Positions 59,101 through 64,000 of a stretch of 64,000 bases of DNA are shown in pieces. The position numbers were made by a program, and so were the translations under genes. Source of the stretch: Trichostrongylus colubriformis (taxonomy: Eukaryota; Nematoda; Chromadorea; Rhabditida; Trichostrongylidae); contig OZ022256.1 of NCBI GenBank assembly GCA_963978905.1, forward strand, positions 46,362,001 through 46,426,000, read 5' to 3'. Position 1 is the stretch's first letter; the number at the start of each line of letters is the position of its first letter. The notes under the pieces were generated by a model, which searched no databases, was not told the DNA's origin, and saw only the letters and a program-made list of their open reading frames with translations.

Positions 59101-60506
59101 CGTACATTGGGGAAACTGGAAGGAGACTAGCAACACGTATCAAAGAACATCTTGCTGGTAAAAGACTAGGTAACAGAACACCTCTGGGAAAGCACATGAC
59201 CGAGGAGCATAGCGGAAATGACTTTGATGTGAAGTGCAGTATTCTTGCATGCGAGACTGAGATTTCTGCCAGAAAAGTGCTTGAAGCGTTTTGGATTTCT
59301 GCAAGAAATCCAGGTATGAACAACCGAAATGAGTGCTTATCCATTACGAATGATCTCTTGCCATTTGCGTCACATTGCGAGCTACTGATATGAGGGGGAG
59401 ACATGCATGTCTCTATTATACTATATTTATAAGGACGGCATGGCATCTCTCATTCACTGACGACAACTGACACGGAGTGGCGGCGTTCCACTCGCGCGGT
59501 GGTTGAGTGGGTGAGTTATGATCTTTCATACGGGGTTCTCTCCGGCGGTTCTTGAATGTTTCGTCAGAACCGCCAGAGGAATGAGGAGTTTGGTGGTATA
59601 GTGGATTAAATCCTATATCTTGAGCCACGTTTAGGCCTTTGAGGAAGACGATCTGGTCGAAACGTTAGGCCGCCAATAAACATTCCACCTAACAACCTCG
59701 TTGGCATAACAGAAGAAGTTTCAAAATAATATCGATGCCGAGGTTCCACGAAGAGAGAAGTTGGAATTCATCAGCTTAGCATTCATTCATCGACTTGAAG
59801 GCACATTCCAAAATCATTGGAACACTGCAGTTCTCTTCTGGTAAGACGAATCGACCACGTAGCCTGTACCCTTGCCGAGGAGTGAGCCTGAGTTTCTGAA
59901 GCGTGCAGAGCCAAAGAAACCAACGCGACTCCATCACGCAGCCCAGGCCCTCCCACTGCAGACGTGATTACTGGCGGTGACGGTGGCAACGGCGGCATCA
60001 ACGTGGCAAATGAGGCCGGCAATTTACGCGATTAGATGAGATAAGTAGGAGATTCCAATGGTGAAGGAAACGTTAACATGGGGTAACGGATGATTTCTCA
60101 GAACTCCTCAATGCCATCCAGCTGGAGCAGACTCGAAGGTTCGCTTTCACGCGGTGGTCCAGTGCAAGAAAATGCTATCAACCTTACTTTTGTCCTTTCC
60201 GGGGCTTCTTTTGAATTTTTTTGTCGGCGTATCTCTCAGCACCTCTAATTTTATAGTTCAGCGCATTGGCCCACTCGAGGTAACCCTGGAATGTGCTTTT
60301 AACTAATGCCTGAAACTATCAAATAACTGTCGTCACAAACACCTTGAGTGTGGACAGTATAAGAGTCCGTGTAGTGCCTTACGTTAATGATTATAATGGG
60401 ATAGCGTTCATCAAAACTATTCCAGATTCTCGCGCATCCTCAGCGCAAAGGAAAATGGAACGACTATTTCTGTGATAGAAAACTCGCTTTTGTATGCGAA
60501 AAGTAG
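35118..60506 (+). CDS. Secreted single-domain C-type lectin with very long introns
   Basis: Four exons (35118-35291, 37337-37442, 53991-54157, 60426-60506) all have GT-AG borders and matching phases. They give 528 bases and 175 residues, ending in TAG. Residues 1-18 (MSIRVLLIAFSIVRVVTA) are a signal peptide. Residues about 45-175 form one C-type lectin fold: the first helix with ANKACKSKGAQLASI and MNKEENDIIW, then the WIGG motif, GSWKWADG, and the sugar-site motif EPN (in SGEPNNAKGREHC). The last exon carries WND and the final cysteines (KWNDYFCDRKLAFVCEK). EPN plus WND is the mannose-type calcium-binding signature in known CTLDs, so a Ca-dependent mannose-type ligand is inferred. Four cysteines give the two conserved disulfides. 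Introns are 2.0, 16.5 and 6.3 kb. Separate neighbouring lectin fragments are an alternative, but the exact phase and domain completeness argue for one gene. Confidence 0.85.
35292..37336 (+). other. Lectin intron 1
   Basis: About 2 kb without recognised transposon proteins. A 92-codon frame at 36273-36551 has no motif and no splice support. Confidence 0.55.
37931..38219 (-). mobile_element. tRNA-derived SINE-like repeat, copy 4
   Basis: Minus-strand copy. The head carries TGGTGTAGTGACAGGTGCCG and the B-box-like GGGATCAAATC. The 3' tail AAAAACTTTATCCTTTTTAA matches that of the copy at 18232-18526. Confidence 0.75.
38584..39759. repeat. Tandem array, four units of exactly 294 bp
   Basis: Units start at 38584, 38878, 39172 and 39466 with CCTTCTATTATATAAACCAG and end in GGTGTCGGCACATGGAAT. 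Each is 294 bases with only a few substitutions between units and no indels noted. Each unit has a GTCGGTATGTCGG-rich segment. The period is divisible by three, so the minus strand shows the same reading frame in every unit. This is not evidence of a gene family. A diverged single copy lies at about 41197-41410. Confidence 0.95.
40126..40870. repeat. Minisatellite of about 138-bp units
   Basis: Units marked by GACATTAATGGTGGGTGACC start at 40264, 40406, 40542, 40681 and 40819 (spacing 142, 136, 139, 138). A degenerate unit lies before them. Each includes GATAACGGTTGATAAGATTC and CACAGGTGTTGTGCGGGG. Further units of the family occur at 42590-42840, 50800-51480 and, inverted, at 63400-63840. 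The variable spacing breaks frames, so repeated peptides on the minus strand are not coding. Confidence 0.9.
41197..41410. repeat. Diverged single copy of the 294-bp unit
   Basis: Shares TTATTATAAAAACCATATAC, TGGAGTATCATTATAAGGCC and ACTTATATAAACACCTATTT with the array at 38584-39759, at clearly lower identity. Confidence 0.75.
42415..42445. repeat. GC-rich hairpin
   Basis: GGAGCCCGGCGAAGCCGGGT can fold as CCCGGC-GAA-GCCGGG. It lies inside the minisatellite-type repeat region. Its function is unknown. Confidence 0.6.
42590..42840. repeat. Two diverged units of the 138-bp minisatellite family
   Basis: GACATCAACAGTGGGTGATC and GATAACGGTGGGTAAGATTG recall the units at 40264-40870. Confidence 0.7.
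43563..43577. repeat. 15-bp direct repeat (left copy), likely target-site duplication
   Basis: Identical to 48098-48112. It abuts the 3' tail of RTE fragment A. Confidence 0.7.
43578..43990 (-). mobile_element. RTE retrotransposon 3' fragment (copy A)
   Basis: Minus-strand fragment covering the C-terminal region (81-codon frame 43986-43741 with GRAWDDKSRAVAQRRMERKM) and the 3' tail, which ends in TTTACATTTAC-type short repeats at 43578. It is closely similar to 45079-45480 of copy B. Confidence 0.8.
44167..44435. mobile_element. Short foldback MITE with GCGATCGC palindromes
   Basis: Ends of about 34 bases, GGCAGTGTTCATAGTTCACG and the inverse with one mismatch, are flanked by GTA on both sides (44164-44166, 44436-44438). 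The interior is built of repeated ACGCGATCGCGT palindromes. The outer 16 bases match those of the elements at 43033-48775 and 50310-50792, so the same machinery probably moves them. The 3-bp duplication suggests PIF/Harbinger. Confidence 0.8.
44500..44900. repeat. Dispersed repeat family R6, copy 2
   Basis: Matches 14400-14640: GTAACAGCCTGTGGCCTTTT, TAAATTCTATCCTCCTTGCA, CCAGTGGCCCTACTGACCGT. Confidence 0.6.
45724..46686 (-). pseudogene. RTE reverse transcriptase domain (frame-isolated)
   Basis: An open frame of 320 codons covers most of the reverse transcriptase. KKGTSPGQDHVTVEMLQ is the start of the finger region, and AGFRRRYPTIDHLHAL is the next conserved block. AFIDNEKAFDTIEMNALW has the first catalytic Asp region (normally DYEKAFD, here DNEKAFD). 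SVRQGDTDSPKLFTATLE follows, then the FADD box (LRFADDVMLIAN) with both catalytic Asp. The domain is intact in sequence but severed from the endonuclease by frameshifts, and its first Met is internal to the original protein. RTE enzymes copy their RNA onto nicked chromosomal DNA. Confidence 0.85.
46762..47244 (-). pseudogene. RTE linker region between endonuclease and reverse transcriptase
   Basis: A 160-codon frame, rich in Arg and His, contains LSATDHRLLRGVLRVSST and KLLRKLIREHIRRHHYQVVE. It occupies the usual place between the endonuclease and the reverse transcriptase and is out of frame with both. Confidence 0.65.
47371..48097 (-). pseudogene. RTE apurinic-type endonuclease domain, 3'-truncated by frameshift
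   Basis: The frame ends at the stop 47371-47373 and is open to the 5' border of the element. Motifs of the APE fold are present: VATLNVRRLATRERL (first Asn), ILALTELRWRGTG (catalytic Glu replaced within the usual Q/TE-R-W block), SGTGFLVNN and RLDVILSRHTLIRFLSIYAP. The histidine-bearing end of the domain is disrupted by a frameshift around 47500-47450. The first usable ATG is internal (LEKMPSD), and upstream codons run directly into the flanking direct repeat, so the original start may be lost. Confidence 0.75.
48098..48112. repeat. 15-bp direct repeat (right copy), likely target-site duplication
   Basis: AATCTGCTAATTTAC also occurs exactly at 43563-43577. The pair brackets RTE copy B, the intervening DNA and RTE fragment A. 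Confidence 0.7.
50310..50792. mobile_element. MITE of the GGCAGYGTTCATA family
   Basis: The left end GGTAGCTTTCGTAGTACTGG and the right end (inverse GGCAGTGTTCATAATTTCGG) bracket about 480 bases. The interior is made of GGAATTTGCGGAATTGTG-type repeats in opposite orientations, with four GATACGTATC-like motifs (50424, 50560, 50639, 50732). No coding capacity is present. It lies in lectin intron 2. Confidence 0.75.
50800..51480. repeat. Diverged 138-bp-type minisatellite region
   Basis: Repeated GATAACAGCCGACAAGGGCT, GGGCTGATGAGGTG and GGAGCATTGATACTCATGTG segments recall the array at 40264-40870. It is interrupted on the right by the element at 51486. Confidence 0.6.
51486..52126 (-). mobile_element. 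Internally deleted Tc1/mariner-type element
   Basis: Terminal inverted repeats of 28-30 bases (GGGTGTGCCAATAAGGGCGC and inverse GGGTGTACCAATAAGGGCGC) are flanked by TA (51484-51485, 52127-52128). The minus strand has a 154-codon frame (52089-51625). It joins an N-terminal helix-turn-helix part (IITKVIHRFEQRSA) directly to the catalytic C-terminal half: MWFQQDGPTSHTARATID with the second Asp, and NWPPRSCDLTPLDYFLWG with the third acidic region. The middle of the transposase is deleted and the spacing is shortened, so it is inactive. It was probably mobilised in trans. Confidence 0.85.
52285..52420. mobile_element. Very small foldback MITE
   Basis: TCCATTTCACAGCGCTAGAT on the left and ATAGCGCTGTGAAATAGACT on the right are imperfect inverted ends around about 100 bases. 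No target duplication was settled. Confidence 0.5.
54841..55707 (+). mobile_element. Internally deleted mariner element
   Basis: Terminal repeats of about 27 bases (AGGCTGTCCCGAAAGTTCCG and inverse AGGTTGTCCCGAAAGTTCCG) are adjacent to TA. Two overlapping frames hold the transposase: 54997-55245 (MDETSLRALYLYEFCRGSS, then IHRWFTRLRSED) and 55209-55592 (second HTH, WTPHALSD, then PPYSPDLAPSDYQLF with the third catalytic Asp). A frameshift near 55200 and a deletion after TFTRDTLATLG remove the segment with the first two Asp. The 867-base length is short of the usual roughly 1.3 kb, so it is inactive. Confidence 0.9.
57315..57676 (-). pseudogene. Inverted second copy of the GIY-YIG endonuclease C-terminus
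   Basis: The minus strand encodes KIGVIYQIKCQTCKATYIGE through the same ASHCELLI end, about 120 codons, differing from the plus-strand copy at only a few residues. Homology starts abruptly at the YGKTGDC codons. Before that the minus frame is unrelated, which marks the truncation point. Confidence 0.8.
58164..58439 (+). pseudogene. Penelope-like reverse transcriptase fragment
   Basis: A 91-codon frame contains HIMTLIKECLQCNIFRW and RGLVMGQRLAPVLAICFMSR, the latter being the conserved block before the catalytic YxDD motif. Downstream, CGCTTACTGCATATACATAG followed by ATGACTGC shows the YxDD region broken by a stop and frameshift (LLHIHR then stop). The upstream reverse transcriptase part (57767-58160) has several stops. 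Confidence 0.75.
58569..59393 (+). CDS. Penelope-like C-terminal region with GIY-YIG endonuclease
   Basis: Open frame of 274 codons. Residues 1-80 are the reverse transcriptase thumb and linker (HPKTLKHAVVENMF). Then comes a Cys-rich connector (CVSENCVTCPYGKTGDCSKI), followed by the GIY-YIG fold: GVIYQIECQTCKATYIGETG (here the signature reads GVIYQI...TYIGET), RRLATRIKEHLAGK with the catalytic Arg region, and GKHMTEEHSGNDFDVK. It ends ASHCELLI. In this class the nuclease nicks target DNA for reverse transcription. The first Met is internal to the original polyprotein, so this is a fragment of the element's frame, though the nuclease part is unbroken. Confidence 0.85.
   Translation: MKVSDGMLSVKWYRKASSKNILIHATSAHPKTLKHAVVENMFKTAANVCTGPTERRESICLASDIGVSNGYAVPERCRRIRTEHRNVSRLNKVPLCIPFISDRVTAAIQRCLVQAQLDDDLVLVNIPNGNIKSQLVRNRLYDKRCVSENCVTCPYGKTGDCSKIGVIYQIECQTCKATYIGETGRRLATRIKEHLAGKRLGNRTPLGKHMTEEHSGNDFDVKCSILACETEISARKVLEAFWISARNPGMNNRNECLSITNDLLPFASHCELLI
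59636..59664 (+). ncRNA. Hammerhead-like core in Penelope terminus
   Basis: TTTGAGGAAGAC...GTCGAAACG resembles a hammerhead core (CUGANGA ... GAAAC) with stem II GAC/GUC closed by a short loop. The first core base is U instead of C, so cleavage is uncertain. Self-cleaving hammerheads are known in Penelope-like termini. An inverted copy lies at about 57050-57078 (-). Confidence 0.45.
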
Positions 60507-60563
60507 CTCCTTTACTTCGTCGATAAAAGCTTTCTTTTTCTAGTGTTGAACAAGTGAACTTGT

Positions 60564-60569
60564 AATAAA
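60564..60569 (+). terminator. Polyadenylation signal of the lectin gene
   Basis: AATAAA, 58 bases after the TAG stop at 60504-60506. Confidence 0.65.
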
Positions 60570-61890
60570 ACACCGGTAGAATAAAACAGCTACGCAACGT
60601 ACCTCGCGCTCACATGTCACTATTGAGGAAATGCGCAAAACCGGCAGTTTTCATCACTATCGATCGATGGCACTGATGCCGAAGTTTCACGACTGCAATG
60701 TATCGATCGATAGCCTATAGGTCCATAAGTTATCATAATCTGACTATAAGGCCTATAAAGTTAAGATGGAATGGTTTCCAACTAATGGCTGAAACTTATT
60801 TTGACATCCATCCCATCACTGGTCTTCTTCTCAACTTCAAATATCCAATTATGTCCTCCTTTCTCTTGCACTTCAAGCAGTGAAATCGATCATCTACAAT
60901 CGTCCATAGTTTCGGGAGCTAAGAAAAAATGAAAGCAATGAATATGCTAGGGTACTGAACAGTGACGAAAAATTTGCATGTTCTGGGCCTTTGATAGTAC
61001 ACTGAAGCATATAAAGATAGGTGTTAATACATTTATCACAGTCACGAGATCACCTCCACCTCTTGGTACTACATATAGTGGCTCGTTGGCACCAATTTAA
61101 TTTACGTGTTTGCAATGTAGCAACATGTGAAAGTAGCATACCGCGTAGTTTTTCATTTTCATCCGATTTATGAGTATTTATACCATGACCTGTGTATAGA
61201 TAACAAGCCCCACGGCTAATCAGAGAGTGTCGGAGGTCCCTGTGTACGTGATTCTGGTGCCAGGGAACCAACGGGAAAACGATTGGCGTTGGCTGGCATC
61301 GTGGTGGGATTAGGCCATGCAGGAGATTTCCATCGGCAATCCATCAGGTAAAGGGTACACTATTCCCTTGGCCGTCATAGAATAACTGGGAACAGGGTAT
61401 TAAGAATCTGTAATCAAACGAATATAGTTTATCTGTTTGCACTGTGACCTCGCACCACAGCATGAGTTATACCCGTTTGGATACAAATTTTGATACTTTG
61501 TTGACGAACTGCAATTCCAAGAAGACCAAAAAACTGCGTACCCTTCAACTGGCTTAATCTTCTGCGTCCACCCATTCTCGCTCTCCTCCCTACAGAATCG
61601 TCTTAAACATTTATCCCAAGAGCTTCGTTTCTTACCTTGTTTTCTATACGCGAGTGCCTCCTTGCGTGTCTCCTTCGAGATTTTCGAGTGAAGATCAGCC
61701 TGAAGATTGACTTCAGATTCAAATTCGGCTGGTCAATTTTATCACATCTCTCCTTTACTCTTTGCACCCTTACTATGAAAGATCACATTGATTACTGCTG
61801 ACCCAGAGGATTAGGATTCTCAGCTGACCAAAACGACCCCTTCGTCGAGGATTCCTCGACGGAAGCTTGAGGCTGTCTGCACCACCCTCA
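60570..61890. other. Intergenic, nothing assigned
   Basis: Short frames only. ATCGATCGAT-type short palindromes occur at about 60660 and 60705. Confidence 0.4.
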
Positions 61891-62420
61891 CCAATGATGA
61901 TATGAGTAGAATAGTGTAAGTGTGTATGAACGAAGTCGAAATGTGAGTACGCTCGAATAAATGCGAGTCGTATTTTTATCGATATGCTGCGTCGAATAAC
62001 GTTTTTATTATATCAATACCAAGAGTCGAGTCCGACTTCAACTACAACAATATTACATACAAAAGGAGAAGAGGGAAAGAGATGTGAAGAGATATCATAA
62101 AATAAAGAATCCTTTAAGGATTCTTTCAGGACAATGAGGACCTTCGGAGAACTCGGAGAACTCGGAGAACTGTTTCTCAGTTCTTCCCAGCCTATTTATA
62201 GGGTTCTAAGGGGGAGGAGCCTTGCCGTGCAGCACCCTTGCTCCCTAGGTCATATCCAGGAACTTCAGCCGTTACTGCAACAATATCCTGTGGATATGTC
62301 CGGAGGCGTCTGTCCCTCTTTCAACGACAACCCTCGAATTATTACTTTATATACTCTACTTATATATAAACATGTCGGACCCATATTCCCTACATGGGGG
62401 CTCTGGAAGTATTGAGCGCT
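61891..62420 (+). other. Possible LTR-like or promoter-like stretch
   Basis: It contains a palindromic AAGAATCCTTTAAGGATTCTT (62104-62124), a threefold GGAGAACTC tandem (about 62145-62170) and a TATA-like CCTATTTATAGGG (62190-62202). This arrangement is reminiscent of an LTR U3 region, but no matching second LTR, primer site or internal element was found. Confidence 0.25.
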
Positions 62421-63399
62421 TCCACTGCGCTCGTAATAAGTCCGCCGGCGTTTTCCGCGAGGGGAGCTCCTGAAATCCCTTTTGAGGAGTGAACTTGACG
62501 CAGTATAACAAAAGTGGTCGACCGCTCAGCAGTCAAAATTCTGACAGTTCGCTGAAGATAGCACCAGTTGGGATATAATGCAGTACTGCACGAATAACAC
62601 GGTACAGTTATGTAGTGGAGAAGTGGTCGATAGTAACAACCTGTATCGAGCAAGTCGATATCGCACAGATCCACATTATATTTAGCGCAGCACTGAGCGC
62701 TAGCCTAAATGGTGTCTTTACAGATACCTATAATTATTTGAAAGTCTAAGTAGTTTAGCTGTTGAAACATCTCTTTGCTGCTGATATAGGAGTACAATAT
62801 ATTCACTTAGTGATCATTTAGTTTTTGTGCCATAAGATTCTTATTGCTATTTATTACAGCATGTTGCACCTTTTTTCGGAGGTTTAGATGATTCAGTGGT
62901 CGTTACCTCCTGTTACAGTGATACCGACCATCAATATAAATGGATCAGGAATGAAATAAGTTCATCCACTATCATTTAAAACTTTGGTGATGGACCTATC
63001 TCTACTAGGAGTATAGTAGTGAAGGGATCGACAGTTCTATATCCGATTATGTGGATTGGTAACAATTTATTAAATTGCTGAGCATCTAATTCTTAATTGT
63101 TGGTGATAGATCCATGCACCAGCTATCGATGCTCATCGTTTTTGTAATCATGCCCCAATAAGAATACCCTTTATTGTTGCTGGTACCGCATTGGAAATGA
63201 ATCATTTGCTTTGCTCCCACAAATCTAGGTCGTATGTCGATATTCACAGACTCCATTAACTGGAGCGTTGGAGAATTTAGCGGTCGTTCACATAACATGA
63301 CCACCCACTGGAACTAAGCATCAAACGCTTTCACTATAGCGGTCGTATGGTACATAGTAATAAGCGATGTACCAGATTTTATCTTATTCACTTCCTTTC

Positions 63400-63860
63400 C
63401 TTCTTGTCAGCCCCTGTAAGTCGTTATCAGTTTCGATAAAGTCCTCGTACCCTGTAATGAATATTTGCGAACGCGAAAATTCTACTGACAGCCGGCGGAA
63501 CGGACTTGGCGATATTTGCCTTCTGACACTACTTATCAATTCTTATAAGCCATTTCTTATCGGCCGCACTCACCATTTATGTCCTCGTGCTGAATGGATA
63601 TGTTCACATTTGCTTTTTCACTTTATCGAATGTTATCAACCGTTATCAATTTATACATCCATCATTGGTGTTCTCATCACAACCCTCTACACATCTGCGA
63701 GTGTCACCACTCTAAGATCAACGTGAAAGGCGAGTCGGATTCGGTGACAATCGCTCATCGAGGGTCCTTATCAGTTCTTATCACTACCACATTCTGTCCG
63801 CCACTGCTGCATATCTCTTGCCACCCCCTATATCACTTGCCTTAGCTTCGCCGCGACGCG
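63400..63860 (-). repeat. Inverted copy of the 138-bp-type minisatellite family
   Basis: CACCATTTATGTCCTCGTGC and CCGTTATCAATTTATACATC are minus-strand counterparts of the unit motifs at 40264-40870. It is followed to the window end by ACACACGGACACACACATAC-type low-complexity DNA. Confidence 0.6.
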
Positions 63861-64000
63861 ACACATGAATTTCGTGACAAACACACGGACACACACATAC
63901 ACATCCTACTATCCTACTTCATATAATCGGCCAAGTGTGTCTCTTGGTGTGCGTGTGTTTGTGTATGTCTGTTTGACCGGAAGTTCATACCTCGCACTGC

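Larger units (their letters stand above)
56980..59768 (+). mobile_element. Penelope-like element with inverted arms
   Basis: A plus-strand Penelope-like element (57760-59768) is preceded by an inverted copy of its own 3' part (56980-57676 is the reverse complement of about 59032-59729). The whole is bracketed by a 12-base direct repeat, CATCAGCTTAGC (56968-56979 and 59769-59780). The plus strand encodes a broken reverse transcriptase (58164-58439) followed by an intact-looking C-terminal part with the GIY-YIG nuclease (58569-59393). A related decayed copy lies at 29800-31030. Inverted or tandem partial copies at insertion ends are known for this class. Confidence 0.85.
54158..60425 (+). other. 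Lectin intron 3
   Basis: Intron between exon 53991-54157 (donor GTGTTT) and the last exon (acceptor CTATTCCAG). It contains a deleted mariner (54841-55707) and the Penelope-like insertion (56980-59768). The remaining stretches 55710-56960 and 59790-60420 show no gene. Confidence 0.75.

Noticed and set aside
59084..59446. 120-codon minus-strand ORF repeated at 57262-57624 (+)
   Set aside because: Both are antisense shadows of the GIY-YIG nuclease copies.

Overview
The window looks like nuclear DNA of a parasitic nematode, probably a strongylid (clade V) such as a hookworm relative. That is inference from four things: very short exons split by GT-AG introns with TTTTCAG-like acceptors; trans-splice-like acceptors a few bases before two start codons; a recognisable nematode-type gene set; and dense nematode-style repeats (mariner, RTE, Penelope-like, BEL/Pao, many foldback elements). 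There are no operons, rRNAs, canonical tRNAs or CRISPR arrays.

Layout. (1) 1-850: 5' part of a mariner transposase on the minus strand, inserted in a Tc1-like foldback element. (2) 851-5080: mostly unassigned, with an odd 24-bp inverted repeat at 2457/2746, a complete Tc1-like foldback element at 4062-4583 and a possible small secreted-protein ORF on the minus strand. (3) 5084-22820 (+): at least 20 exons of a microsomal triglyceride transfer protein large subunit (MTP, C. elegans dsc-4). Its introns hold SINE-like repeats, foldback elements and an 8-bp-TSD element. (4) 24902-28072 (+): a compact four-exon gene for a 113-residue proline-rich single-pass membrane protein. Its second intron carries a TTAA-flanked palindromic element nested inside another foldback element. 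(5) 28073-35110: repeat-rich intergenic DNA with a decayed Penelope-like element (29800-31030) and a decayed BEL/Pao element (32985-34445, minus). (6) 35118-60506 (+): a secreted single-domain C-type lectin of 175 residues in only four exons. Its introns are 2.0, 16.5 and 6.3 kb. The second intron is almost wholly repeats: a 4 x 294-bp tandem array, a 138-bp minisatellite, and a foldback element split by a 4.5-kb RTE-containing insertion. The third holds a deleted mariner and a Penelope-like element with inverted arms. (7) 60570-64000: intergenic, with a possible LTR-like stretch and another copy of the minisatellite-type repeat.

The three host genes are unrelated in function: lipid loading in the ER, an unknown membrane protein, and a secreted sugar-binding lectin. 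What unifies the window is repeated nested transposition into introns, while exon reading phases are kept almost everywhere. I found no convincing new host system. The most unusual structures are the split composite at 43033-48775, the inverted-arm Penelope-like insertion at 56980-59768, and a non-autonomous transposon family carrying dispersed GATACGTATC palindromes.
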